From positions 108,393,054-108,457,053 of the forward strand of contig OW121846.1 in the NCBI GenBank assembly GCA_933228895.1: 64,000 bases of DNA, in the 5' to 3' direction. The notes beneath the pieces are model-generated. The model had not been told where the DNA came from and did not search any database. It worked only from the letters and a program-made list of their open reading frames with translations. The position numbers and the translations under genes are program-made. The stretch comes from Platycnemis pennipes (lineage: Eukaryota > Arthropoda > Insecta > Odonata > Platycnemididae). Shown here one piece after another: positions 25,578 through 37,680 of this stretch; the first letter of the stretch is position 1; every line of letters starts with the position of its first letter.

Positions 25578-26010
25578 AACATGCCCGCACTCATCATTCC
25601 GGCTTGCAGATCGATCGTTGGCACAAGATGTGGTTATTGACCTATGTGGTAAAATTCATACTCGAGGAAATTGCGATTGCCTTCGGCTGAAAATTCCTGC
25701 TCCAGCTGCGTGTATAAAGAGGGAAGGAGAGGTATTTGGCCGACCCTCTTTTTTTATCCCTCTTGGAAATGAGATGCGAACAGACCGCTGCGTACGTCCA
25801 TCGCCGTCGCGTCCAATCATCCGCGGCTCGTCGGCGGCCCCAAAGGGGTCACCCACTCCCCTTTTGCCACGTGGTGCCAGCAATTTTTAAAGTCTCCTCT
25901 GGGCTTCATGTCAAGGAGGTATTAATTTTTGTCGGTATAGAATGAAACTCTGTTTGGTCACAAGGTGGAGCGCTCTACTCCCGGCACTCGGCCACCGCTC
26001 GCTGAATGAC

Positions 26011-27734
26011 AGCATTTCAATGACGGCTGAGATGAACATTTAGCGGTGGCGTCTTGGTAAGAATCGACTCACAGTGTCCCGTGCCGTCAAATCAAGTTGA
26101 TTGTCTTCATGAGATGGATACAAATCAGTCTGATTTCTTGTCCAATGCTTTTCTAATATACTGTCAGTTATTTTTCAAATGTTTGCATTTCAAAGTTGCA
26201 GGATAACGACTAGGTAGTAATAACAGTGTCTGTTCGTGTTGGAATTTCTATTTCCTTATATTGTCTTTTACTGTAATAATCCTATACCTCCCCGCATAAT
26301 TTTTCAGCTGTATTACTAGTACTTTCACTTATTCACGATAGCATTATTACGAACCTGAATTACTCTTCACGTTCCAAGAGCTGTTGGGAAAAAGAAAAGA
26401 GTGGTTGGTGAGTGGAAATATTTGAAAAGTCAATGTTCTTACCTGAATTTTATCACCGTGGCCGTAGTGAACGTTCATTATCTCATAATTCTCTCGATTT
26501 ATGTGATTAAAACACTTATTTTTATTAATTTGCTGTCAATTAAAGTGAAATATTATAAAATTTGGTGGGGTTCATAGGCAGTCCATAATAAGAAGAATAG
26601 AACCTCTGTGATTGTGTACTTTTTTTTCTTGTTGGTTCTTCTTTGGCTGAGTTTTAAAAATAATTGGACGGAAGATCTAATTATCCAATTTCACACCTCT
26701 TGGCTGCATATTTCAGTTTAACTATGTGAGTTCTTTTGTGGCGAGGGGAAAATCATAAATGGTGAAATGACGTTAGGCTAGAGTTTGGATGTCGCTCAAT
26801 TCGTGAACAGAAAATATCGCTGAATTTTGCTATGCTGCGAGTCTGAAAGCTAGATATAAGCCCGTTTACTTTGTGATAAAAGTGTGCACGTACGGATACA
26901 TGGAACTATCGCTAGAGTTCACGAAATACAGAGTGCGCGTTGTCACTATGTGCCATCCGTAATTTTAAAACGACAAGATAATCATTGACTTTCACTGTTT
27001 GAGATTAATATTGAATTTTTAAGCGAGTAAATATGTATGTGCGAGTAAAGTAAATATGTCGTTACCTGTGCTGTTTAAAAATGTAAATCATTTAACTGGA
27101 TTATGCCTTCCTCAAATTATGCTCCTGATGTAGCATAGTGGCGAGGTATCATCATTTTATTCCTTTCCCATGTCCAGCAGCGATTTAATCAAAATCAAAT
27201 TATGCTAACCAACAAATTCAGTTAACAAAAAGTAAAGGAAACCAAACCTAAGCCAAATATAACCAAAACACTTTAGGTCCTTTGCTTTATCGTATACTTT
27301 TTGTTTAAGATAAGAAAATTCTGTGAACATTATGCAAACATCATCCAAAAATTGTGGATGACACTGCTGTGATAGCTTGAATGATGGATTCTCACATTCA
27401 GGAACTGGAATGAAGCCATGGTAATTGTTATAGTATTCAACGGACTTACAGCCCCAGCTTGAGTGCACCTAAGAAAACCTAAAACCTAAGAATCTAAAAA
27501 TCAGAAAACATAGTCGCTTATAAAGGGTCAGAACCGTTAGCACCTTACATTTAGGCTTACTCCGATGTAGAGTTATTTTTATGTTACATTCTTCAAATAC
27601 ATTCACTATACGGAGGTGCCCTTCTTCCTTGCGAAAGTGCCCTTTTACCATAGGAAGGTAGAAAAGTTGCCTTTTACTGGCACGATGTTTATCAAATATA
27701 TATTCACCAGAAATAGAGCCTCACGGATTATCAC
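26011..27734. other. AT-rich intron, no supported gene
   Basis: An 87-codon minus-strand frame (27205-27468) begins straight after an acceptor-like TTTTCTTAG, but its composition is AT-driven and no partner exon could be joined, so it is not called. Nothing else is visible. Confidence 0.45.
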
Positions 27735-27900
27735 ATATTATTTATTTATTTTATTTATTTATTTATTTAACATGAAATCCAAAAACAGCCAACGAGGTCT
27801 TTGCATTGGATTTTTTTAACAATGGATAAATAACACAATTATAAGACATAGGACCAAAAAAATAAAACAAGAAGAATTGTTTGGATTGGTACGTTTTGAT
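27735..27900 (-). mobile_element. Probable LINE 3' end with TTTA/TAAA simple-repeat tail
   Basis: A (TTTA)n run at about 27735-27770 is followed on the plus strand by a unique segment. Read on the minus strand this is a 3' UTR-like sequence ending in (TAAA)n, the usual tail form of several arthropod non-LTR retrotransposons. No coding region of the element is present, so the copy is 5'-truncated. The left limit of the body (near 27900) is a guess. Confidence 0.4.
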
Positions 27901-29190
27901 TTGTATAGTTTGGATTGGTATTTTTTCGGATTGGTACTTTTAACTATTAAATATTTCCATATCGAGCTATCAAAATAGCTACCCCTTTTAGACAAAACCT
28001 ATGAATTACCATCAAAAGTCAATGCTATGTTTACTAGGAAAATGAAGTTTTCTAGAGTCAAAATAAAAATTGGCCATTTTTCATACGAAATTTTATTAAT
28101 ATTTGAAAACCTATTAAAATCGCCGATAATAATTAACAATTTCTCTGTATGCTATCCGTTGATAACATTTCCGAACCAATATCTAATTGGGAAATCGTTT
28201 TGAAATGTCAAAACCTTTGTATTTCCTCGACTTTGCCTCTACTTACTCTTATTACCTCTGCTTTGCTTTCCTATTGAAGATAGGATTAGAAGGGTAGGAA
28301 ATCCATACGCTAACTCATTATGCAGTAATGTAATGTAACAAAGTAATACAGTGTAGGTATTGCTATTTTAATGGTCGTAAATACCCAATACAATTTTTTT
28401 AAATAAATTCCAAATTCCCAACCCGCAAATATTCTCGTTAACTTGTATGGTGGACAGCCAAATGCGAAATACTGACGGAAGTAAGTTGGACTGCGTAGAA
28501 CGTAAGTTGGTGATGCTTTCTTCGCTTACGTTGTTGGTCACGGTAGCTATGTGCGAAGTTGGTAGATTTACTTTGTCACTCCGTGTATCCGTATCTAGCG
28601 GTATTATATCCACCTCCACCGTGAATCGTTCCTTCCTTCCAAAATTTTTACTGTAATTATTCAATTATTTTTTGGGTAAATCTTATCTATTAAAAATTTA
28701 TCGATGAATTTCGCGGAATTTACATTTTTCAATGCGAAGTTGCTCAACAGGAGATAATTTGGATTCCATTTGTCGAAATAGGCGCTCGTTAATGAATTCT
28801 CTCAACATTTTCATGTGATTGGTAAATGTCACTGTGGCTGTGAAATATTTTCTCGCTGAAATAACTCGTCTGGTTATTTCTGGACTAAAATATGATGACT
28901 TTACTATCTGGTAGTCCCGCTCAATGGTAAAAGATCTTTTGGCTCCTCCTCCAGCCAATACTTGTCAAGTGGTTTCCGATTATTGGCAGAGGGAGCAGTT
29001 AACCTGTATTGTACAGTTGCGATTGACTGGTGTGAATACGCTCTGATCAGTTGGTGGTAAAAGCTGATTCGTGTGTGAATGCCTCTCGCCAACGTGTCAT
29101 TGAGATTCGGTAAAGGAAGCGTGGGAATTTTATAAACTGTCCATCTCCCTGGTTGAGAATATTCGTGAATATTTTGGAAGAGTGGACTTG
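27901..29190. other. AT-rich intron with open frames of uncertain meaning
   Basis: Minus-strand frames at 28368-28664 (98 codons) and 28698-28958 (86 codons, charged, containing SPEITRRVISARKYFT) follow the candidate exon at 29196-29434 on the same strand. They could be decayed or spliced coding pieces, but I could not join them by convincing splice sites. Confidence 0.2.
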
Positions 29191-29195
29191 CTCAC

Positions 29196-29434
29196 CATCG
29201 TCCCCAGCGGCCGGGAGTCGTCGAAGCCGTCCGGCACCCGCGCGGGTCCTCCGCGGGTTGGCGGCTGAACGGCTCCGGCGGCCGCCTTAACGGCTTCTTG
29301 GGGACGAACATTCTGCGGAGCTCGACATTGGCGCGCTCAACGTAGGAACGAATCTCCTTCAACCTCCTTTCAACTTCAAAATATAGGCGGCTTTCGTTGA
29401 CGTAAACGCGTTGCGTACGCGAAATGTGCGAGAA
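29196..29434 (-). CDS. Candidate coding exon of an unrecognised nested gene
   Basis: The minus strand is open from just after TAA (29437-29435) to a strong splice donor, GATG|GTGAGC at 29195, with the exon ending in phase 2. The 79-codon translation includes RVYVNESRLYFEVERRLKE then IRSYVERANVELRRMFVP and a proline/arginine-rich end. The first part is charged and amphipathic like a coiled coil. In the GC-rich part, third codon positions are mostly G or C (about four in five), a pattern shared with the onecut exon and unlike chance frames nearby. An internal ATG at 29311 has a purine at -3 and could be the start, leaving the rest as leader. I recognise no family and found no sure partner exon. 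It could still be a chance frame in a GC-rich island. Confidence 0.35.
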
Positions 29435-29706
29435 TTAGCGGGTGGTAAAAATAACCCATATTATGGCGACGCTTATTCACCTGAAGGTAATTCTTGCAGT
29501 GCCCACAATGAGGAAAAACAGTTTTTTGTTAACTCAAGGGTGTTTTTTTGCTTATTTTCCCCTTAACATTCAAAAATCGCTGACCGAGTATCATATTCGT
29601 GAGCATAAGCCTCCGACGCCTAATGTGCTTTTATCATTTCTCCCCACCATTCTTTCGCCAACGGTCGTAAGAGAGAGTGCTGTTCATAACAGAGATCGGA
29701 GCAAAG
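29435..29706 (+). other. Possible plus-strand exon ending at a consensus donor
   Basis: AAAG|GTAAGTAAG at 29703-29715 is a near-perfect splice donor. It lies about 270 bp from, and divergent to, the candidate minus-strand exon at 29196-29434. The exon, if real, may be non-coding; its start is unknown. Confidence 0.2.
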
Positions 29707-29719
29707 GTAAGTAAGTTAT

Positions 29720-30485
29720 GTTAAGGATTAAGGGCTATTGTAGATCGATAATTAAATGAAATAGACACTCTTGCACTGTTTACCTGTAACTTTTTTATCT
29801 ATTCCATGCAATCTATATTAGTGTTGGATCAGTGGAAGCCAATATCTACCGAAATTTTGAGGTATGAGAACTGCGTTAGGGGAAGCATATGGATGTTTGA
29901 GTGCTCAAAATAAAGATAAAAGGTGGTACATTAGGCTTGTCAGAGGATGTACGTTTAAATTTAATGAAGTTTAGTGTTGTTATTCTCGGTATGTATCGAT
30001 ATAATAAACGGCAATGGGAAAAAGGACATGATAGAGAGGAGTTTGCACAAGAGGAAGGATAAGGGAAAATAGGGAATGAATTAAATGAGGAAAATGATTC
30101 CATGAGGGAAGGGAGAAGGAATGCCGAAGAAGATGAATATATATATGAAGAGCTAGATATTGAAAGGCCGTGCGTGACTTTCGTGAGTATGCGCTGAGAT
30201 AATTGGGGTTTCTTATAGTCCCACTAAATCTTACTTAGCTTATCGTAAACCTTCATTCATACCGTTCTATTATAATGCCAACCTAAGTTGACGGGTGTGG
30301 ATAGAACTAGAGTAAACAATATAATGTAAACATTTGGTTGAATTACGAATTATCATTTTGAAGAAAGTGAAAGTAAAGCGACAGTGAAAACAATTATCGA
30401 GGAAATATATTGCTATTAAAATTCATGGAACCGTTACATCACGGGGAAAATGTTTTCGTGAAATGTTTATTGCAATACAGTGTAC
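29720..30485. other. AT-rich intron with purine-rich block
   Basis: About 30010-30125 is strongly purine-rich on the plus strand (GGAAAAAGGACATG, GGGAAGGGAGAAGG). No gene is supported. Confidence 0.45.
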
Positions 30486-30488
30486 TTA

Positions 30489-30660
30489 GGGCCAGCTGTG
30501 GTAGCCCAGTCGTTATTGCGCCCACCCTAAGATCGCGGGCTTGAATCCCGACATGGTGTTATGCTTGTCTCGGGATTAAGATCTTAGAATAGACGATATA
30601 ATCTTAATTGCTGGAGTAGGTAAACAACCCAAGTGTGCTACTATCGCGTATTACTAGTAC
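30489..30660 (+). mobile_element. tRNA-derived SINE
   Basis: An A-box-like GTGGTAGCCCAGTCG at about 30498 is followed by a B-box GGCTTGAATCC at 30538-30548, the normal spacing of a pol III internal promoter. A tRNA-unrelated body follows. The right end near 30660 is approximate. It differs in sequence from the SINEs at 7530-7798 and 52210-52435, so several families are present. Confidence 0.65.
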
Positions 30661-30870
30661 ATTTATCAATAGAATTTCAGTATCATAAAGTGCCATTAAG
30701 ATGTTTCATATGTTTATCTATTTCGATACTTGTGTGAATGAAGAGACACAGGTTATATTTTTATGAGGAGAACTAAACTTTTAGTGCAATTTAGCTCTTT
30801 TTTTAATATGATCCTCATCTATTTTTTAATATGATATCAATTCACAAATAGGATTTGGTTTTTTCCGGCG

Positions 30871-31060
30871 TATGAACTGAGTGAAGATCTCTGGGGATCT
30901 TCACCGGGTTACATCTTGCAGGGCCGACGTTCAGACGGACAACTCTTCTATCGTCTTCATCAACGCCCTTAGAAGATGGACGAGTTGTCCCTCGGAACGT
31001 TGGCCCTGTAAGACCTAACCTGGTAAAGAACCCCAGAGATCTTTACTCAATCTACAAATA
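30871..31060. mobile_element. Foldback element with hammerhead-like cores (possible Penelope-like or retrozyme remnant)
   Basis: The left arm (TGAGTGAAGATCTCTGGGGA onward) and right arm (ending CCCCAGAGATCTTTACTCA) are imperfect inverted copies of about 85-90 bp, meeting at a short centre near 30958-30970. Each arm contains a segment like GTTGATGAAGAC ... GTCTGAACGTCGGCC (left, minus strand) or GAAGATGGAC-GAGTT-GTCCCTCGGAACG (right, plus strand). This resembles the hammerhead core CTGATGA - stem II - GAAAC found in terminal repeats of Penelope-like elements. Core bases are altered, so self-cleavage is unlikely for this copy. There is no coding capacity. Confidence 0.5.
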
Positions 31061-31900
31061 CAGTCTTCAGCTTCAAAACTGGTCTCTGACTCCCTAGTTT
31101 ATTAAATATCAAGTAGTTAAACCATTATCCCTTTCAGGAGAGAAAATCTTTGTTTTTTATTCTTCGGCGCAACTGAGAAAAAATTCACTTTCTTGTTAAA
31201 CATTCCAGTTAAATTCTGCACCATATGCGTATGAGTCTGGGGCTATCAGTGATGTGAATTTTGATTATCATAACAGCTTTCGGACTTAATTCTCATTTGT
31301 TTAATTCTAAAGATGTAAATTATCGAAATTTACTTTCGATTTCTGATTCGAATAGAACGCACTCGCGGTTTTAAGTATTCAATCATAATATTTTTGCATA
31401 ATTTCGAATTGCTTGCTTTCATTACTTTTCCTTGGAAAGTTTGAGGCTGGAGTTGCGCGAAAGTAAGTAATTGACAAGTTTAAAAATCACCTGTTCCACG
31501 GATTTCAGGTTGTTGTGTTCAGGTTCGTTAAAACTCACTGGAAATCTTTTCGTTAGATTTTTTATTTCTTAACTTGCGAAAGAATGGAATCCTTCGAAAG
31601 ATATTCCTGTACAATAAAAAATTGCCAACGGTTGTAATGATTAAAATGACCACTTGGGTGGCGAATTTGGAATCGAGACTAGACAAGAGTTGGTTTGCCT
31701 TGAAAAGTATCACCTTTCGAAACAAAGCACGAAAATGATCGATAGTATACCCACTCAACCCGATCCGATACAGATGCATAAGACAGCGTGAGGCGACAAC
31801 AGTTTCTCTCCATTGCATTAGGCGTGTTCAGGTCGACGTGGCGTCTTAAAAGATTTTGGTTGGTATATTGTAATGAATTCAACCATCTGGATGACTTTCT
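31061..31900. other. AT-rich intron, no feature seen
   Basis: Only short open frames without recognised domains (for example a 96-codon minus-strand frame at 31528-31818). Confidence 0.5.
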
Positions 31901-32420
31901 TTCGCGAGTGTACATCCCTCAGATTCTCTCCCGGCAGTGAGCAAACCACGTGCGCCAAGGGTTGCCGGCGGCGGGGAAGACACTCTTCCCCCGCGCGTTG
32001 TCCTCGCGTTGAATCTTCGCGCCCGCATCCCTCTCTCACTCGTTGGTGTCCCTAACACTGTATCCTGTCTAAATAATAGGAGTAAGGCCTTTTCCTGGTC
32101 GATCATATTGCCAACCTCGGTGGGGAGGGTGAGAGAAAGAGAGTGAGGCAAATTCTCGCGTTCCGTACGCGGCTTATTATCCCTCTAATGATGTACGGCG
32201 CGATGGTGATATATCCCCTCCCTGGCTCTCGTAAATGGAAGACGTCGCTGAAAAGTCGGCGGCGCTGCCACGTAGGATTCTGTGACCTTAGGCCATCCTT
32301 CCACCAAGTCGCATTGTCTCTCACTCAGATGTGGGGATGAACTTATATTCGTTGGAGCTCCCCCGCTCCGCTGAGGGAGCGAAAAAATCACTTACTGATG
32401 AACCCGGCTTTGTTCGTGCG
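31901..32420. other. GC-rich island
   Basis: CpG-containing DNA with overlapping frames of 60-90 codons on both strands and no domain resemblance. Regulatory function is possible but unshown. Confidence 0.45.
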
Positions 32421-35400
32421 TGCTTCCCCCTTGGGTTTTGGTTAATTACGAGGAGTTGAAAAAATGTGTGCAATGAAGTACGGCGCACTCGGGAAGTGAA
32501 ATGAGTCGGGGAAAATGGCCAGGGTGTGTGGTAATGGCAATAAGGAAAATAGGAGGATGCGTGTCGCCCTTTGGTAGATTACATGGTTTCATTTCTTTAG
32601 GAATTTGCGTAAACATTTAAACAGCTCTTATCACATCTCTAACACATCTTAGGCTGCCCAACAGTCTTAATGACAAGTATATTATGGCTCTATGAACGAT
32701 ATCTACCATGCTATTTTCAACATCTAAGTGATATTGTTTATCCCATGTTTGTATGATTAGAAAACTTTTCAACTACAAATGAAGAGAATGAATAAAAATA
32801 AAATAGACAATATTTTTCATCATTCAGTACGTTTTATTTGAATTTATTTTATATTTCAATATTTTTTGTATTTTGGAGCGCATATATACGCGGGCCCCGA
32901 AATCGAGGGTCTTAATCCGGCCTTGGTTAATATGCAATATTAAACCAGTCAAAAACTCCATGGATAGAAGGTGAAGAGATAGTTAATTAAATGGTAGTAA
33001 AAGAGTTAATATTGTTTTAGTATGCTAGGCATCGTCAAGGCTAAAAGCATAGATAATTAACTTAAATTGCTATGGGGCTGCTGGAGTGTGTGATAACATT
33101 TCCGGAAAAGTATAAAAGCAATTAACAACAACAGGAAGGTTATACGCGATGAGTTAGCGGGAAAACGAATTTTATGTTAAGGCCTCGGAATATCGCGGAA
33201 TACATATAATGTGAAGAATGTATGAAGTATCATCCTTGTCATCCATTGGACTGCTTTTTCGCTCTATAGAGATTACGAATCATAAAAACAAAAGATTACG
33301 TAATGCTCTCAGAAAAAAACGAATTAGTTCCGTGGTAGACGAGTTCACACTTATTAGAACGAAACCTCAATTGCAAGATCTTGTGGAAGAAACCAATGCA
33401 CACATTGGTATCACATTACAAGTTAAATTTCTTTCTATATATTCACAGCTTGGGTGGGCTTGATGATATTATGAAATGAAACACTGCCGTAGTTTTATAA
33501 CTTTACCTTCGTAACTGTTCCGACTTTAGATCTCCTCCCTGAATAGCTATCGCGTTCCTGTTATCACGAGGCACTTACAATCATTGTAAGATCTTGCCAG
33601 TCTACGGGGCAGCTTGACAAGCAGTCGCATGTTATCTAACCATTCGAAATTATATACGTATTACTTGGGAGATTCTTACTTTTTCGCGCTAAATCATGGT
33701 TTTATAACCATCTAGAGAATTAACGCACGAGAGTGAATATTAGCGCATGCAAACAGTTATAGTCTTTGGTCGTATGGCTTACTGCACTTAGCGGAGGTAG
33801 GTTCATTCTAAGAAACGAAACTTTCTCAGTATTGTTGATAGCTCATTTGGCATTCCTTCCTTTAAAATTCCTTTTGATCACATTAAAAATATGTAACACT
33901 AAAAGATATGAAAGTAAATATTAAGTATAACTGCCAATCTGTATTATTTATAACGGAAAACATTATGCGTCGAATGGAGCAAATAGTTTTCACCTGCCTT
34001 AGTTGTGGAGAGCAGTGTTACAAGCTTGATGTGTACGAGCGATTGTACAGCATTTGAAGGAACATAATTTAAGGAGTTCATTATTTTCAGTTAACTCTCA
34101 ACGTGTGATGACTTGTCTCAGACCATTGTGAATTGTGATCTACTTTGATTTTTGAAGCCTTGTTTCGCCTAAAGTCAATTTTAGTTTCTTAATTCCACTT
34201 CAAAGAAGGCCTGGAGCCCTTGCGCAAATTCTCCTTTGTGCCATTTTTATCGTGATGTTACAATATTGTTAAGATTCACTTTGGTGGATTCGAAAGAAAA
34301 TACTTTTTAGAAACTGGCTTGCCAAAAAAATGTGTCAGTTTTCTTTGCGCTCATGAAATGTCAACGTTGAAGAAGACCATCCTTTTCCTTTTTGCGAAAT
34401 GGTAGCCACCGAGGCGCTATTTTTATTAGCATCTAGCATTTATGTAGTTATTGCATAACTTTTACTCGAGTTAAAACATATATTTAAGATTAAATAATTT
34501 TTATCAGGCAATTTATCCATAATGGTGGATTGGACAGTCTTATCACTGTAAATGGTGATGAATAATTAGCCAGCCCCTACCTGTATGTAAGCCTTTTTCA
34601 AGGTAAGGGTCATTTCAAACTGGGTGTGTTCATTATTTTCATCAGCATTCCTTTAGGCTTCTCGTCCATATTTTTACTTATCTATGGGACTGAGGTTCAC
34701 AAGAAAACGAAATGAATGTAAATGAATAAACACTGAAGCACTGCTTCTGAAATATTTTGAGTCAAGTTTCGTAGATAAATGTGGAAGAAATTCAGTAGAG
34801 TAAGTTGATCTTTAAGCTCAACAGCGAAAGCCTCATGAAGAAAGTATTGTCATTCTCATGATGAGTAATGACAAGTAGGGTGTCGTTGGAATTCCCTGTA
34901 AATAAGTATCTTCGCATAGTACTCGTATTTTAGGCATGGGTATCTCCGCTAGGCTGCCTTATTCCGCCACGGATAAAACAGGGAAAAAATAAATACCAGC
35001 ACTGGAGGTGATTTTTCGTTGCAATTCATTTGAAATATGATTTGGAATTCACTGACAGTCACCGAAGATTATGCCATCGAAGACATCCAAAAATTGAAGG
35101 CATTCGTGAATATTTTAATAGGTATCATGCTTCTGATGAAGCACGTATAGATTTGTAGTAAGCTTACTGCATTCCCATGTATTGGTTATTCTTACACGAT
35201 ATTTTGTGTTTACTCCAGAGGAAGGTGAATAATGGCAGATGTGTCACTATTTCTGAGTCGCTAACGACGGAGAGAGCGAAAGTCGTCGTTCCGTCGTTGG
35301 AGTCGGAGGGGGTTGAAGATTTGGCTATCGCGCTCAGATCCGTAAACGCGATATCCACATCCTCGGTTTTCGTCTGCCCACCTTCTTTGCCGCGATTAAA

Positions 35401-36110
35401 ACACTGTATTATTTACAGCCCGTGATTCGTACTTTCATACACGTCATGTGTACCCAGCAATCATCATATCAACGGCAGGTATTATATTTCTTGCTCCTTA
35501 TGGTAGGCATTTCTTGATGAACCGTTTTAATGGGCATTGGTATGCTTAGCAGGAGCATGCATAACCCAAACCTATCGATGGATAAAATTTCCTAACGAAT
35601 AATCTGAAGACTATTTTGAATATTTTTCAAATTGAGAAAATATTTTCATGAAAACTTTCTTTTGAATCGATGGCACGACACCCTCAACAACCACGACCTT
35701 CGAGACAGCTCTATCAGTAGCTTAGCAACAGGAGTGGATGGTCAATTGCTTACCCCCGTGGTTTAATCTTCGTGGATTTCGACAGTCGAGCTTCAGAATT
35801 CAATACTTTTTATAATGATACCACATTGCGCAGATTAAATTAACGGTGTAATTAATCATTTCGGAAATTGCGCTGGTAAATACTTACTGTCGCGCAGTTA
35901 AATGTGACTAATTATGAGTCTCTCACCAGTATAGGCGGTCAGTGACCCACCTACCACGTGACTTTATTCATGACTGTAGCACATATTGTGCTGAATTGAA
36001 ATGGCCCCGCGTATGGGGTCGGTGACCAGTAATAATTAAATACAAGAATAGTATGCAACCTATCGAGTGCTGAGGAGGAGAAATTTGACAGAATCCCGTG
36101 GACGTCTGTA
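32421..36110. other. AT-rich intron, little visible structure
   Basis: A possible DNA-transposon end lies near 32895-32926 (separate entry). A GC-balanced stretch at 35240-35390 is open on both strands but not recognisable. No gene is supported. Confidence 0.45.
32880..32926 (-). mobile_element. Possible end fragment of a DNA transposon
   Basis: On the minus strand this starts CAAGGCCGGATTAAGACCCT, similar to the CAGGGCCGGATTAAG-type termini of some hAT-like transposons. The matching opposite end was not found, so it is a fragment or a chance resemblance. Confidence 0.25.
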
Positions 36111-36119
36111 TAAAGTCTT

Positions 36120-37680
36120 ATAATTGGAATTCTTGGAGAATCTGTGGATGCTCGTCACCCCTGGAGGTCTTAGAACTCATTGCTCTCGGATAAGCAGTCG
36201 TTCGGCAGTGTACTCTCGCTACGACTCATTGTTCCGTCCCCCTTCCTCGCCTGGGGGAAGAGGCGGGGTAGGCGCCCGTATCTCAGAGCAGTCAAGATCG
36301 AATCCCCACCTATCCCTCCCATCCTCCGGAGAAGCGACTCTCGCGATCGCGATTTCGGAGCGCCGGGACATCTCGCGTGATTCCTGCTTCTCCCCGCTTC
36401 CGAGGACAACAAGGACCGTTCGGTGACGCTGCTGTCGCGCGAATCCGAGGAAATGTTGTACCGTGGTAAACGTTGCTTCGCGCCCCCACCCCCGCGACAG
36501 AGCCCCCCCCCCTCTGGGCAGAGGAGAGCCAAGATCCCCCCTCCCCTCCCCAACACAATCCTCCACATCTTCCTTCGGCCTCCCAATGCACTCTTCTGGG
36601 TGCTTCTCATTAGGAGCAGCTCTTTCATCGACGTTTGATACAAAATGAAGCGAGGTCGCTTGGAGCGGCTCCTCCTCCTCCCCGAAGCGACTAAAATACC
36701 AATCGAGAGAGGGCTCCCCACAAAAACGGGGCCTTCGACAATGCTGCTGCTCGGAGTCCTTGTATCGGGGCAGTCCTTCCCTCTTTCCCCGTGGTTGCCT
36801 TTTCTAGAGAGGCTAAGAGTAGTACTGCCACGAAACGCCGCGCGGTTGGATCCTCGGCGGAAACAATTTGGCCGGATTCGGAGGTAGTGTCCTTTGTCTC
36901 AGCCCACGGCGTCCCCCGCAGACGTCGGGGAAAGGGAGTCGCGCGCTCCGAAATGCTTTCTCCCCTTCGGCTGCTAAAAAAGTCTGGTTTTGCTACAGCG
37001 GGCCCCTTACCCTCCTCCTCCCCATCATTGTTCCCTCCCGACTGCTGCGTTCCCGGGGGGGGGGGGGGGAGAGGGGGGTGCAAATGGCCCCCTCCCCCTT
37101 TCCTTCTCCGCGGTGCTCACCCTCTTGCGATGTAATGAGGCATTGATTCCGCCCGGGAGGTTGTATCGGGAAACTGCCCAAGCAGTCTGCCCCCCTCCCC
37201 GCCGCCCCCTTCCTCCCAGAGCCGACGACAGGTTCCTCTGCGCCGTCCCCGTTCGCACCCACCGGGCCCCAATAGCTCTCGCACACGTCCCGGCATGCTT
37301 CGCGTTGCCTACCCCCCCCCCCACCACCTCCCCCACATCGCGACCCCTGACCCGCAACCCGCTCGCCATCTCTTTTTCCACTCGGGCCCTCGGCTCACAC
37401 TCCAGGATGTCCTTTCCCTTTGCCCTTCCGCCCTCTCGACGGCCCTCCCTTCCGCACAAGCCCCGGGCGCATCCGCGCGCTCTGCTCTCAGTGCGGGGAT
37501 GCATTCGGATCGTCGCCCGGGGTCCGCCCGGCAATCCGAGCCCGACCCGGCCCGTGGTGTGCGTGCAGTCGGTGTTGGCCTCTGCGGGCCCCCTCCGCCG
37601 CGAGGGCCCATTGGAGGGCCACTCGTTTTGAGTGCAAATCATTCGGCGTCATTTTTGATGGAGTTTAGTATTCAGTAGAC
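36120..37680. other. Largest intronic GC-rich island
   Basis: Very CpG- and C-rich DNA with C10 at 36503-36512, G15 at 37055-37069 and C11 at 37312-37322. Long frames of up to 213 codons occur in several frames at once on both strands and are Pro/Arg/Gly-rich, the expected result of stop-poor GC-rich DNA. I do not accept any as a gene. Confidence 0.55.
37055..37069 (+). repeat. G15 homopolymer
   Basis: An uninterrupted run of 15 G, followed by AGAGGGGGG, inside the island at 36120-37680. Confidence 0.95.

Larger units (their letters stand above)
25431..26010. other. GC-rich patch with two adjacent palindromes
   Basis: CpG-rich DNA open on the plus strand for 107 codons (25567-25890) but without domain resemblance. 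The notable content is the two palindromes at 25505-25519 and 25548-25577, listed separately. Confidence 0.4.

Noticed and set aside
27205..27468. Minus-strand 87-codon frame preceded by TTTTCTTAG
   Set aside because: An acceptor-like sequence next to a frame is not enough; the composition is AT-driven and no neighbouring exon joins in frame.
36170..37680. Open frames of 90-213 codons on both strands
   Set aside because: They overlap each other in most frames, are Pro/Arg/Gly-rich and run through C and G homopolymers. GC-rich DNA with few stop codons explains them.
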